NCBI GenBank assembly: GCA_013792055.1
Contig: VMSQ01000081.1
Span: forward strand, 1 to 33,167
Source of the DNA: Desulfobacteraceae bacterium
GTDB taxonomy: Bacteria > Desulfobacterota > Desulfobacteria > Desulfobacterales > ETH-SRB1
Direction of reading: 5' to 3'
DNA: 33,167 nt
Below, piece after piece: positions 1 to 7,992 of this stretch. A program made the position numbers and the translations under genes. Within the stretch, counting starts at the first letter, position 1. Every line of letters starts with the position of its first letter. A model generated the notes under the pieces. It made no database searches and had not been told where the DNA came from. It saw only the letters and a program-made list of their open reading frames with translations.

Positions 1-90
1 AGCCACTGTTTTCTTTGCTGTTGTTTTTTTGGCTGCTGGTTTCTTAGCCACTGTTCTCTTTGCTGTTGTTTTTTTGGCTGCTGGTTTCTT
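1..90. repeat. 45-bp in-frame tandem repeat, two copies
   Basis: Positions 1-45 and 46-90 are the same 45-bp unit with one mismatch (T at 11, C at 56). The unit encodes 15 residues, so copy-number change keeps the reading frame of the Lys/Ala-rich protein. The array may continue to the left of the window. Confidence 0.85.
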
Positions 91-120
91 AGCTGTTGTT
101 TTTTTCTTCGCAATTGCCAT
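1..120 (-). CDS. Lys/Ala-rich histone H1-like protein, N-terminal part (runs off the left edge)
   Basis: The minus strand reads M-A-I-A-K-K-K-T-T-A-K-K-P and then a Lys/Ala/Thr repeat of period 15 residues (KKPAAKKTTAKRTVA-like) with no stop before the window edge. The start is the ATG at 120-118, with a GGAGG ribosome-binding site at 126-130 five bases upstream. The composition is that of bacterial histone H1-like tails (AlgP/Hc1-like), which bind DNA non-specifically in the nucleoid; this is a compositional inference, not a domain match. It is transcribed divergently from the HU gene at 302 across 181 bp, so two nucleoid-associated genes may share a control region. It could instead be a Lys/Ala-rich linker of a larger protein. 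Confidence 0.6.
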   Translation of the reverse strand, partial: MAIAKKKTTAKKPAAKKTTAKRTVAKKPAAKKTTAKKTVA

Positions 121-301
121 GGAAACCTCCCTCGATGTTTAATATATTAAGAACATAGCCCTTCAGTTTAGAAAATAATATTAGCTTAAACCATACATTC
201 TGTATTATGATTTAGATATGCTACAATATACAGTATGTCAAGCTTATTAATGAATCTTTATTTTTTTCGGACCTATAAACAATAATAAGGAGAAAAAAAA
301 C

Positions 302-571
302 ATGAACAAAGGAGATTTAGTCAACGAGGTTGCTAAGGTCGTAAAAACCAAAAAGGATGCTCAGGCGGTTGTGGACCGTGTTCTTTTAAGCATTACCAAG
401 GCATTGGCAAATGGAGACTCTGTATTATTGGTTGGATTCGGCACATTTAAGGTGGCCGAAAGGAAGGCTCGTAAAGGCAGAAATCCTCAGACAGGTAAAG
501 AGATAAATATTGCAGCAAGTAAGGTGCCAAAGTTTGTTGCAGGAAAGGCTTTGAAGGAAGCTGTGAAATAA
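302..571 (+). CDS. hup: HU-family DNA-binding protein
   Basis: An 89-residue protein, the usual HU length. It starts [11 protein letters not shown], has the DNABII signature around residues 46-65 ([19 protein letters not shown]) containing the DNA-clasping beta-arm with the RNPQTG tip, and ends [15 protein letters not shown] dimers bend and compact DNA in the nucleoid. The ATG at 302 follows AAGGAG at 287-292. A possible -10 TACAAT lies at 222-227, without a clear -35. It stands alone, divergent from the histone-like gene. HU and IHF subunits share this fold; the length and lack of terminal extensions favour HU. Confidence 0.95.
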   Translation: MNKGDLVNEVAKVVKTKKDAQAVVDRVLLSITKALANGDSVLLVGFGTFKVAERKARKGRNPQTGKEINIAASKVPKFVAGKALKEAVK

Positions 572-607
572 TTTAATATTCCTAAGAGACCAGTGCAGCT
601 TACTGCT

Positions 608-802
608 GAGACTGTCGAAAAAGGTTCAACTTACAAGCATATTCCTTACTTATTTTTGATTCTTTCCATTTCATTTTACTTTTCAATAAACTGTTTTCTA
701 CAGTAGCGATAATTCTCACAATATATAGAAAAATATTGTGAGGGTCCAAAAAAATCCATCGGGCCAATGAGGTTGTTAACAAATGGCTTTTTCGACAGTC
801 TC
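608..802. repeat. 195-bp MITE-like element with 15-bp perfect terminal inverted repeats
   Basis: GAGACTGTCGAAAAA at 608-622 is exactly complementary to 788-802. Inside is a second hairpin, CTCACAATAT (715-724) with ATATTGTGAG (733-742) around an 8-nt loop. There is no credible coding frame. This layout fits a non-autonomous inverted-repeat element; no cognate transposase is in the window. The remainder of the gene-free stretch 572-1008 shows nothing else recognisable. Confidence 0.6.
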
Positions 803-1008
803 GCTATCTATACGCTAATCCAAGCGCCTTAGAAAATGTTATGATATAGGTTTCATATATTCAATTCAATGGGTCTGGCCGTGCTCACGGGCAGCGCCCG
901 AAGATAGCTTGTCCAAATATTGCCTGATATGTTTTTTCATAATCACGCCAAAGGAACCCTGTTATCATGTTTCTCAACGCCTACTATGGTTACATTCCCT
1001 TGAACAAA

Positions 1009-2268
1009 TTATCCTGTTAACATAAGAAAATTACTTGCTGGAATTACAATACAATTCCCGGGAAATGCTTCAACTTTTTCGGCATTGCGCACAATCTGGT
1101 AGAGCGGAATGTTGAGTTTTTCGCCAAAAAACCTTCCAGGTTTACTAATATCAGTATCGCTTTCCTTTGCTTCAAACAGGCAAACAGGCTGATTGTCTTT
1201 TACCAGAATAAAATCGACTTCCCGTTTTTCCCTGTCACGGATATATTGGATTTCAAAATTCCCCTGACCGGTTTCTGTCATCCTTGCTGCCATACGGATT
1301 AGGCTGACGGCAATGAGGTTTTCAAAAACAACTCCTGGCTCAGACAACAGCGACCAGTCTAAGAAATAGAGTTTTTTCTCCTTTTTTATTGCCCGCGCTA
1401 TTTTTTTATGCCAGGGACGCAAAGTAAAAACCAGATAGAGGCCCTGTAATATATCTATCCAGTTCTTTATGGTATCGTATCTTTTTCCCAAGTCCTCGCT
1501 CAGTGACGGAATGCTAAGCTGAGAACCGACTTTTGTGGGGAGAATTTCCACCAGTGTCTCAAGGCCTTTAATGTCTGCAATCCGTGAGAGATCACGTACG
1601 TCTTCTTTTGTCAGCAGGTTCTTGTAATCAGTCTGCCATCTACGGTGAAACTTTTCTGTACCCTTTAGAAACGGCTCGGGAAAACCTCCAAATTTCAACA
1701 GGTTTTCAAGAGTCTCATCTGCCTCCTGTATTTTGACTTCCCGCGCACGACCTGCAAAAAGGTTGGCGTCAGCAAAAATATCTCCGTCGTCGAGGATATA
1801 AGAAAAGTCACCCAAAGCCTCTGCAAGTCCCAAAGGAAAAAGCTGGTAAGAGAAGTAACGGCCTACCAGTGAGTCTCCAGACTTTTGAAAATAGCCGAGT
1901 CTGGCAGAGCCTGTAACAAGAAGCTGCATTTTTTCGCGATTAATGTCATAAAAGCCTTTAAGAATATTCCTCCACTCCATATGCTTATGGATTTCATCAA
2001 ACACTAATGGAACGGGAGAACCCTTGAATTTCTCATCAATAATGTTTCGAAAATATAGCGGATTCTTCTTGTATTCCGCAATCAATGATGGGTCATCCCA
2101 GTTAAAGTATGTGTCTTCCGATCCGGCGGATTCAAGCCACTTCTGAGCGAAAGTAGTCTTTCCCACCTGTCGGGGACCGGTCAGGGAAATCATTTTTCCT
2201 GCTGTCATTTCAGGGTCAAATATATATGAACTAATTAATCGTTCCATGATGACCATTATCCATATCAC
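1009..2268 (-). CDS. ATP-binding protein, AAA_14/DUF4143 family
   Basis: The protein has an N-terminal P-loop, LTGPRQVGKTT (about residues 29-39 of the long form), a Walker B-like strand LVFDEIH near residue 90, and LLVTGSARLG, typical of the AAA_14 ATPase domain. The C-terminal half, ending in the nuclease-like segment REVDFILVKDNQPVCLFEAKES, matches DUF4143. Such proteins are common, mobile, strain-variable ATPases of unknown role. The longest frame opens with GTG at 2268; ATG at 2256 or 2247 (MERLISSYIF) is equally plausible because no strong ribosome-binding site separates them. It is a single gene flanked by repeats and non-coding DNA, consistent with an acquired accessory gene. A palindrome lies just upstream (2283-2312). 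Confidence 0.85.
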   Translation of the reverse strand: MIWIMVIMERLISSYIFDPEMTAGKMISLTGPRQVGKTTFAQKWLESAGSEDTYFNWDDPSLIAEYKKNPLYFRNIIDEKFKGSPVPLVFDEIHKHMEWRNILKGFYDINREKMQLLVTGSARLGYFQKSGDSLVGRYFSYQLFPLGLAEALGDFSYILDDGDIFADANLFAGRAREVKIQEADETLENLLKFGGFPEPFLKGTEKFHRRWQTDYKNLLTKEDVRDLSRIADIKGLETLVEILPTKVGSQLSIPSLSEDLGKRYDTIKNWIDILQGLYLVFTLRPWHKKIARAIKKEKKLYFLDWSLLSEPGVVFENLIAVSLIRMAARMTETGQGNFEIQYIRDREKREVDFILVKDNQPVCLFEAKESDTDISKPGRFFGEKLNIPLYQIVRNAEKVEAFPGNCIVIPASNFLMLTG

Positions 2269-2282
2269 TGGAATATTGTCAA

Positions 2283-2312
2283 GACAATTTTCTATCGATA
2301 TGGAAAATTGTC
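2283..2312. promoter_or_regulatory. Palindrome upstream of the AAA/DUF4143 gene, operator-like
   Basis: GACAATTTTC (2283-2292) and GAAAATTGTC (2303-2312) are exact inverse complements around a 10-nt centre containing TATCGATA. A further TTGTC half-site at 2276-2280 makes a second small palindrome with GACAA. It lies 15 bp from the longest start of the ATPase gene, so it could be an operator or recombination site; no regulator gene is adjacent. Confidence 0.4.
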
Positions 2313-2734
2313 AACATAAACCATCCTCAAAAAGGTTCGATCCCTTCACGGTCTATAGTGTTTCTCAAAATAATATTCCTATTATGTTTAAATATAAGCG
2401 GTATTCGAGCTAACCATTTTGATAATTTTGTAAACGTTCTTGGCGAAGTGAAGAGTAAAAATTGAAGCTGTCTGAGTCCCGAAGCGAGGTCGAGTTCTTT
2501 AATTTTAGCGGAACAAGCATTAGAAAAGTTCAAAATGATCAAACGGTTAGCGAGGACATTGCTATATTTATTCAAAAGGAACATATTTATGAGAACTGCT
2601 ATATCAAGAAAAATAAAGGGTTTCAGAAAGTTGCGCCTAAAACCCTTTTTTTAGTTTTTCTCTATTTCTGTCTAAATTGTACTGACCCGTATTTCTCATG
2701 AACAAATCATAAAATAATGCATAACATAGGTGTC
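2313..2734. other. Gene-poor stretch, possible remnants of mobile DNA
   Basis: Open frames of 79 and 85 codons cross here on opposite strands, but neither has a recognisable domain and the plus-strand frame runs through a terminator-like hairpin. Sequence at 2664-2683 (ATTTCTGTCTAAATTG then TACT) recurs with one difference at 7948-7966. I see no supported gene. Confidence 0.35.
2615..2652 (+). terminator. Rho-independent terminator-like hairpin
   Basis: AAAGGGTTT (2615-2623) pairs with AAACCCTTT (2640-2648) around a 16-nt loop and is followed by a T-run through 2652. No convincing plus-strand gene precedes it, so it may be what is left of a deleted transcription unit. Confidence 0.6.
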
Positions 2735-2911
2735 TTATTGAAAGTTATAACTATCTCTGTCTTCTAAATTGTTTAACTGTTCAAAATCATTCGGGCTCAG
2801 CCTTATCAGGCTATTTTCATACACAACTGCCGATTTTATGTCCGGCCTTTCAGATAATGATCGAGACATTTTGTTAAAACTTTCGCCCACAAAATTCACG
2901 GGGTAGCACAT
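2735..2911 (-). CDS. Small hypothetical protein or gene remnant, 58 aa
   Basis: A minus-strand frame from ATG at 2911 to TAA at 2735 reads MCYPVNFVGESFNKMSRSLS, then a hydrophilic stretch ending LNNLEDRDSYNFQ. The composition is protein-like (mixed charged and hydrophobic residues, no low complexity). There is no ribosome-binding site before the ATG, and the frame stays open six codons further upstream before a stop. It could be the 3' end of a decayed gene. I do not recognise the family. Confidence 0.3.
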   Translation of the reverse strand: MCYPVNFVGESFNKMSRSLSERPDIKSAVVYENSLIRLSPNDFEQLNNLEDRDSYNFQ

Positions 2912-3067
2912 GCTTGATGTAGCCGTATCTTAGTTTTCCTGACGAAGTTCAATATGATCTTTACATAAAAAGAACCGCTTCACTGTCGCTTCTTCGTTAT
3001 TGATCAGCGCCACTATGATTTCACTATTTTGGGCTTACTGACGCGGTTCGCAAATCACGAGATCGCC

Positions 3068-3472
3068 CTAAAAAAGCTCATTGTCGAGAATCAACGAGGA
3101 AAGAGAAATCATACCGATAAGTTCCCCTCCATCCTCAACCGGAGCTCTTCGTATGCCGGACCGGTAAAGCAAACGGGCAACATAGCGTATGTCCATATCA
3201 GCCTGCACGGTGATAATAGGCTTTGTCATGATTTCATAGACACTCACCGCAGACGGAGAGCGACCGGGTATTATCACCCCTTTAATAAAATCCTGAACGA
3301 CCACTATGCCCCAGGCATCATCGATATGCCGTTTTTTGACAAGAAGAGACGGTACATTTTCAGAACGCATTTTAGCGGCAGCCTCCCTGGCTGTGGCCAT
3401 GCCGTCAATGGACACAATCCTCTTATGCATTATGTCTCTTGCCCGAATTATTGAAGCGCTGTCAGGTTCCAT
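3068..3472 (-). CDS. CBS-domain pair protein
   Basis: A 134-residue soluble protein made almost only of two CBS motifs: residues about 9-70 (RARDIMHKRIVSIDGMATAR onward, ending GIVVVQDFIKGVI) and about 77-130 (VYEIMTKPIITVQADMDIRY onward, ending LIGMISLSSLIL). CBS pairs bind adenine nucleotides and usually gate an attached or partner transporter or enzyme. The ATG at 3472 follows a strong GAGGGAG. It is the last gene of the minus-strand set that contains a P-II-like protein and two DUF1538 membrane proteins, 34 bp after the P-II gene. From this context it probably acts as a second energy-state sensor for the same membrane unit; that role is inferred. Confidence 0.85.
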   Translation of the reverse strand: MEPDSASIIRARDIMHKRIVSIDGMATAREAAAKMRSENVPSLLVKKRHIDDAWGIVVVQDFIKGVIIPGRSPSAVSVYEIMTKPIITVQADMDIRYVARLLYRSGIRRAPVEDGGELIGMISLSSLILDNELF

Positions 3473-3506
3473 AATTTTCTCCCTCTATAAAAATAAATGT
3501 CATTGA

Positions 3507-3854
3507 TTAAAAATAACTTTTCTGAACTTCTTCTTTAAATTTTTCCATCTGACTTTCCAGACCCACAACATGCTCAACTGGAACCACAAAGGCAATGCCT
3601 GTTCCGGGCTTATGGAATTCTCCCGCTTTTTTTATAGCGTCCAAAATTTTGTCAACAAGATGCTCTTCGACAAGGAGCAGGATAATGTCGGTCTGTGCCT
3701 CCAGAGAGAGGCCAAAAAAAGTTTTCGCCTCACGGATACCAGTTCCCCTGGCAGGTATGATTGTTGCCCCGGTGGCTCCAGCCCCTTTTGCCGCATCAAC
3801 AATACGGTCAGTGATATCTGGCTTTATCGTGGATAAAATTAGTTTAAAGCGCAT
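3507..3854 (-). CDS. P-II family (GlnB-like) regulatory protein
   Basis: A 115-residue protein starting [20 protein letters not shown], with the P-II ferredoxin-like pattern and a C-terminal GTGIAFVVPVEHVVGLE, equivalent to the P-II strand that closes the nucleotide site. The T-loop region (about residues 37-50) is RGTGIREAKTFFGL and lacks the tyrosine uridylylated in GlnB/GlnK, so control by GlnD is unlikely. P-II proteins are trimers that bind ATP, ADP and small effectors and touch a membrane or enzyme partner. The start overlaps the 3' end of the DUF1538 gene by 11 bp, indicating translational coupling and pointing to the DUF1538 proteins as the partner (inference). Confidence 0.85.
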   Translation of the reverse strand: MRFKLILSTIKPDITDRIVDAAKGAGATGATIIPARGTGIREAKTFFGLSLEAQTDIILLLVEEHLVDKILDAIKKAGEFHKPGTGIAFVVPVEHVVGLESQMEKFKEEVQKSYF

Positions 3855-4689
3855 TATTTTTCTCCGTTAATTTTATTTTGCGTTGAGTAGACCAGTGTAT
3901 TAACTGAGCATAGCCCATAACTGCTATAATTGGAAAAAGACTGGCAAAAGCAATAAGGCCAAAACCATCCAGGGCAGGATTTCGTCCAGGCACGGTGGCA
4001 GACAGTCCAAGACCAAGTGCCGCCACCAGTGGTACTGTCACTGTTGAAGTAGTGACCCCGCCCGAATCATACGCCAGAGCAATGATGCTTTTGGGGGCAA
4101 ATATGGTCTGCACAATAACAATCATATAGCCCACAAGAATGTAAAGATAAAGCGGGGTACCGGTGACAATGCGAAATGTTCCAAGGCTGATTCCAAAAGC
4201 GACTCCTATGGCCACAGTAATTCTTAGGCCCCATTGACTGATCGTGCCGGCTGATACCTCGCTGGCCTTATAAGCCACAGCTATGAGAGATGGTTCGGCA
4301 ATGGTGGTTGCAAAGCCGATCATGGCCGCAAAAAGATACACCCAGCCATACGCCTTCCAGTCCGCGTGGACAACAACTTCCCCTGTACCATAAATAAAGG
4401 CAGGATCAGACAACTGGGTTGCCATGATTTTTCCCAGGGGGAAAAGTGCTTTTTCAAGTCCTGCCAGAAACAGGGCAAGACCAATGACAACATAGATGCC
4501 ACCGACAACAAGACGACGCAGATGGGGAATTGGCTGGCGCAGTACCAGAAGCTGAAAACCGACAATAAGAATAATGATCGGCAGCACATCTCTACAGGTG
4601 GCAAGCAATATTTTGCTGAATTCATATATGAATTCCACGAAAACAGGCCCCTTTTTATCTAAAAAGGATAAGTCCGTAACCCATGACAA
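3844..4689 (-). CDS. DUF1538 membrane protein (second of a pair)
   Basis: An integral membrane protein with about seven hydrophobic helices and the DUF1538 hallmarks [21 protein letters not shown] and [15 protein letters not shown] in its C-terminal half. Function is unknown; the family resembles a transporter half. It is homologous to its upstream neighbour, which shares the [14 protein letters not shown] and [11 protein letters not shown] motifs. The longest frame (ATG 4689) overlaps that neighbour by 35 bp and has no clear ribosome-binding site. A GTG at 4638, preceded by AAGGGG and 17 bp after the neighbour's stop, is the better start and would remove 17 residues. The 3' end overlaps the P-II gene. 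Confidence 0.8.
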   Translation of the reverse strand: MSWVTDLSFLDKKGPVFVEFIYEFSKILLATCRDVLPIIILIVGFQLLVLRQPIPHLRRLVVGGIYVVIGLALFLAGLEKALFPLGKIMATQLSDPAFIYGTGEVVVHADWKAYGWVYLFAAMIGFATTIAEPSLIAVAYKASEVSAGTISQWGLRITVAIGVAFGISLGTFRIVTGTPLYLYILVGYMIVIVQTIFAPKSIIALAYDSGGVTTSTVTVPLVAALGLGLSATVPGRNPALDGFGLIAFASLFPIIAVMGYAQLIHWSTQRKIKLTEKNNAL

Positions 4690-5389
4690 AGATCATAGGG
4701 AGAAGAGAAGCAAAAGCAATAAGACCAAAACCATCCACAAGAGGGCTTCGTCCTCTGATGGATGAGGCCAATCCTACTCCCAAAGCTGCAACCAAAGGGA
4801 CAGTGATGGTGGATGTGGTGACTCCGCCGGCATCATAGGCTATACCAATAATCTCTTTCGGGGCAATGATGGTCATCAGCATAACAAGAACATAACCGCC
4901 GATGATCAAATAATGAATAGGCCAGCCGCGGAGAATACGCATGACCCCGATAAGGATGGCAAGTCCCACGGAAAAAGCGACAGACATGCGAAGTCCAAAG
5001 GCATATTGAGTTAGAGATTCTTTGCTCGGGTCAATAAGGCCCCCCTGGCCGGCAATTTCTGCTGCTTCCCAAGCCACAGCTATAAGGGCAGGCTCTGCCA
5101 CAGTGGTTGAGAAACCCAGAGCAAAGGCAAAGCAGAGGAGCCAGAAGAGGCTGCCCTTCCTGGCTAAGGCATGGGCCATTGCCTCACCAATGGGAAACAG
5201 GCCCATTTCCAGCCCCTGAACAAACAGGGTAAGACCGGCCACCACAAGAAGAGCACCAAAAAGGACTTCTCCCATTTGCGGTAATGGCTGTTTCAGGACG
5301 ACAATCTGAAAAAAAGCAATAACCAGAATAATGGGCAGCAGATCCGTAAAAGCACTCTTAAGTTTTTGCAGGATTATGGAAATGATCAT
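4655..5389 (-). CDS. DUF1538 membrane protein (first of a pair)
   Basis: A 244-residue polytopic membrane protein. Visible elements are an N-terminal helix ([20 protein letters not shown]), a conserved [20 protein letters not shown] segment and the DUF1538 signature [21 protein letters not shown] followed by [14 protein letters not shown]. It is a close paralogue of the next gene. Members often occur as tandem pairs or fusions, so the two probably form one heteromeric transporter-like complex (inference). The ATG at 5389 is preceded by AGGGA. A 141-bp spacer separates it from the potassium-channel gene, so it may have its own promoter. The substrate is unknown. Confidence 0.8.
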   Translation of the reverse strand: MIISIILQKLKSAFTDLLPIILVIAFFQIVVLKQPLPQMGEVLFGALLVVAGLTLFVQGLEMGLFPIGEAMAHALARKGSLFWLLCFAFALGFSTTVAEPALIAVAWEAAEIAGQGGLIDPSKESLTQYAFGLRMSVAFSVGLAILIGVMRILRGWPIHYLIIGGYVLVMLMTIIAPKEIIGIAYDAGGVTTSTITVPLVAALGVGLASSIRGRSPLVDGFGLIAFASLLPMIFVMGYGLILFR

Positions 5390-5530
5390 TACTTTCCCTA
5401 ACTGTTGTAAAACATCATGATAGTTCTTATTGGTCTTGCCCTCAAAATGGGTTGCCTGGGGGAATTACAGGTTCCTTCGATTCCCACCTCACAATAAATT
5501 TTGCCCCAGACCCTTGCAATGGCTCGATGG

Positions 5531-7222
5531 TTATTGATAGATGTCCATAAGACGTTTTTCCGCATCGCTCGTCCCAATCAAGACCATTTCATCATGTTCC
5601 CCAAGAAGAATCGAGGGTTCGGGGTTTATATTCAATTTATTCTCTCTACCAATAGCTATTACGCTGCAGCCCGTTTGTTTCCGGATTTGACTTTCAGCAA
5701 GAGATTTGCCCGCAAGGGATGAGTGTACAGACGTGCGGAAGATGTTCAGTCCTTCTGCAATCATCAGTATTTTATTGGGTTTTAGAAGATTAATTATGGT
5801 ATTTGCTCCCAGGGAAGCATGTGACATGACAAGGTCTGCTCCAGCCCCGTGCAGTTTGGAAATATTTCGGTCCAGATTTGCCCTGCTGACAATCTGTATA
5901 TCGGATCGCAGTTTACGGCAATAGATGGTGAGATAAATATTCATGGAGTCATCATGAGTGGTAATAATGACAGATGGAGCTTCCCGTATGCCGGCCAGAC
6001 TCAAAGTATCAAAATCGGCAGCATTTCCTTGAATATACTTATTATTTTGAATGAATTTCGGATTCTTCTCCACAACCTTATAAACAACCTGTCGCTCTTC
6101 CAAAATCCGTGCCGCTGCACGCCCGACACGGCCGCCACCCAATATGAGAACAGGAGCATCGGTGTTGTGATAAACACGGCAAATAGAGAAAACCTCGTCA
6201 TATTTTTTGAGCTGTTCAGCCGAGCCGGCGAGTACGAGCACAGTCGTGGAATCGATTCGAGTCTGTGGCTGCGGAATTTCAAATCGGCCTCTCTCCCAAA
6301 GCCCGACAACTGTTGCGCCGGTTTTTTCTCGCAGATTGCTTTGAATGAGCGTTTTTCCCTCAAGTGGTGTTCGCATTGCAGGTGCTTCGGCGATGAGAAG
6401 TTGATCGAATCTTCCGATAACATTTGCCCCCATACTCATTCCGAGCGTTCTTCGCGCCAGGGATTCTCCAAGCATCTTCATAAACTGAAAGACATAAGTG
6501 CTGCCGGCAAGCTGCAGAATATCGATGGAATTATCCGCATCTGCATTAGTAACGATGGGTACTTTTTTAGAGATCTCCCTGACAGTAAAGGATATATTTG
6601 TGTTGGTCATATCATCGTTGTTGGCGACCAGCATGGCAGCACTTTGTATGCGGAGACGTTTATATGTTTCCGGATCACCCAGATCTCCCATGACCACCTT
6701 GAAGTCTAAATCATAAAGTTCTAACGCATGTTGCAAATCGGTGGCGATAATAGCATATTTATAATCATATTTCTTCAGTTTTTCTACGAGGTTTATGGTT
6801 ATGGGATCAAAGCTTGTCAGTATCACGTGTCCTGTTGTGCTTTCCGGCAATTCCCGTGGAGTTTTGGCCCTTGATTGAGCTTCAAGCCATGGGGCATAAA
6901 AAAATTGAATGAAGGTAAAGGGCAACATGATGAGAAGAAAAAGAATGCCGGACATGAGTACAAGCATCGTAAAAGCCTTGCCTAAATCACTCACAAAGGT
7001 GATATCACCGAAACCAAGCGTGGACATCACAGTGAGTGTCCAATAGAAACCTGTAATCCAGCTAAACTCCTTTTCTTCAAAAAGCATTATGAAATGAAAT
7101 AAAACGCTGTATATTACCACCAGCATTGTCAACGCCAAAAGGAACTTGAATAGAAGTTTGAAGTTCCTTTTAGTTGTTCTGCTTCGAGCAAAGTAAAGAA
7201 TTTGGGAGGGAATGAATTTCAT
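5531..7222 (-). CDS. Two-TM potassium channel with two C-terminal RCK (TrkA) lobes
   Basis: Residue numbers refer to the long frame from 7273. Helix 1 is about 42-63, a pore loop carries the selectivity-filter variant TLGFGD (85-90, in place of TVGYGD), and helix 2 is about 100-125. Then follow two TrkA-N/TrkA-C units. The first starts HVILTSFDPITINLVEKL and lacks the glycine-rich nucleotide loop. The second starts APVLILGGGRVGRAAARIL with an intact GxGxxG-type loop and a following acidic strand end (VVEKN). This is the layout of ligand-gated MthK/GsuK-type channels. I chose ATG 7222 (MKFIPSQILYF) because AAAGGT precedes it; the frame is open to 7273. Its neighbours are the DUF1538, P-II and CBS genes on the same strand, suggesting a shared ion or osmotic role. 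Confidence 0.88.
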   Translation of the reverse strand: MKFIPSQILYFARSRTTKRNFKLLFKFLLALTMLVVIYSVLFHFIMLFEEKEFSWITGFYWTLTVMSTLGFGDITFVSDLGKAFTMLVLMSGILFLLIMLPFTFIQFFYAPWLEAQSRAKTPRELPESTTGHVILTSFDPITINLVEKLKKYDYKYAIIATDLQHALELYDLDFKVVMGDLGDPETYKRLRIQSAAMLVANNDDMTNTNISFTVREISKKVPIVTNADADNSIDILQLAGSTYVFQFMKMLGESLARRTLGMSMGANVIGRFDQLLIAEAPAMRTPLEGKTLIQSNLREKTGATVVGLWERGRFEIPQPQTRIDSTTVLVLAGSAEQLKKYDEVFSICRVYHNTDAPVLILGGGRVGRAAARILEERQVVYKVVEKNPKFIQNNKYIQGNAADFDTLSLAGIREAPSVIITTHDDSMNIYLTIYCRKLRSDIQIVSRANLDRNISKLHGAGADLVMSHASLGANTIINLLKPNKILMIAEGLNIFRTSVHSSLAGKSLAESQIRKQTGCSVIAIGRENKLNINPEPSILLGEHDEMVLIGTSDAEKRLMDIYQ

Positions 7223-7305
7223 GATGATTAACCTTTCACTACCATCGAACCAGCAATGGAACCGTGCATTCATTAGTTCAACTTCGGTTGAGAAGGGCGT
7301 CGCTG

Positions 7306-7641
7306 TTACTTTGCTGCAGTCAGCTTTTCGGTTATCCTCTTGACTGTATTGGCATTTAGTTTTCTAGGAATTTTCGTCCAGTGTTCCGAGGTGCCCACGC
7401 CATCATCCCAAGCCATTATGGGCTCAGAGCCAGTTCCATAGAACTCATATTTGTTGTCAAGCGAAGCTGCACCCGCACCAAATCCTACTATTATCCGCGC
7501 CGCAGTGCTTCCCGGGTTATAACTTACGATTTTGACCGTAAGAAGATATCGACCGCTGCGCGCCTCAAATTCCTCTTTTGAATTGATGAGTGAAGCCTCA
7601 TATCCTGAATTTCCCAACCGCTTAATAAGATCGCGTTCCAT
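7306..7641 (-). pseudogene. 3' part of a frameshifted lipoprotein gene
   Basis: This frame carries RDLIKRLGNSGYEASLINSK, a Gly/Ala-rich stretch IIVGFGAGAASLDNKYEFYG, and a C-terminal KLNANTVKRITEKL. The pattern resembles the DUF4410-like envelope lipoproteins, where a glycine-rich strand follows the central region (tentative). The ATG at 7641 is internal and has no ribosome-binding site. Upstream the frame is open only to a TAA at 7668-7666, while the 5' part of the same protein sits in another frame. Joining the two at about 7640-7665 by a one-base shift gives a continuous protein, so this is half of a broken gene or of a sequence with an indel error. Confidence 0.6.
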
Positions 7642-7829
7642 ATATTGACCGATTCGATACGATACTTATACTGGCGTTCGGTCATTTCAGCAGGGTTGCC
7701 CCTGTCGCTTATGACCATGATCTCAATCTTCTGCCCCATATCGCTAAGCGGTGCTCGAGGTGCTCTCGCACATCCTGTAACCAACAGCATACATAAAACC
7801 AAATACATTACAATTGGATACTTTTTCAT
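7524..7829 (-). pseudogene. 5' part of the same lipoprotein gene, with lipobox signal peptide
   Basis: The ATG at 7829 follows AAGGAG with good spacing; the frame is open to 7874, but that longer start has no ribosome-binding site. The N-terminus MKKYPIVMYLVLCMLLVTGC is a lipoprotein signal peptide with lipobox LVTGC, so the product would be a membrane-anchored envelope lipoprotein. Sequence reads sensibly to about ERQYKYR and then becomes unlike protein until the stop at 7524. The missing C-terminal part continues in the 7306-7641 frame. No classical X-XXY-YYZ slippery heptamer is visible at the junction, so a mutation or assembly indel is likelier than programmed frameshifting. Confidence 0.6.
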
Positions 7830-7992
7830 ATCTGTTTCTCTCCTTCTGCTTATTTTTTTGTCTGCATTGAACATTAGTCCCTAAAATCCGCCTAACCAAT
7901 AATAATCTTACAAAATAATTTTATACAACAATTTCCTGTTTAATACAATTTCTGTCTAAATTGGACTAAAAATGGAGCGAAAAGGAACCTTG

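Noticed and set aside
600-782. 60-codon minus-strand frame
   Set aside because: Lies wholly within the inverted-repeat element at 608-802 apart from its end, with no ribosome-binding site or domain.
2589-2654. 21-residue basic peptide with AAAGGA upstream, possibly a leader or toxin peptide
   Set aside because: It overlaps a terminator hairpin that explains its Lys/Phe codons, and there is no antisense RNA or partner evidence.
5455-5509. Terminator between the channel and DUF1538 genes
   Set aside because: CTGGGG/CCCCAG pair only six bases across a loop over 40 nt and no T-run follows on the minus strand.
5849-6709. 286-codon plus-strand open frame
   Set aside because: Antisense to the RCK channel gene, whose domains and motifs are clear; the antisense product has no domain.
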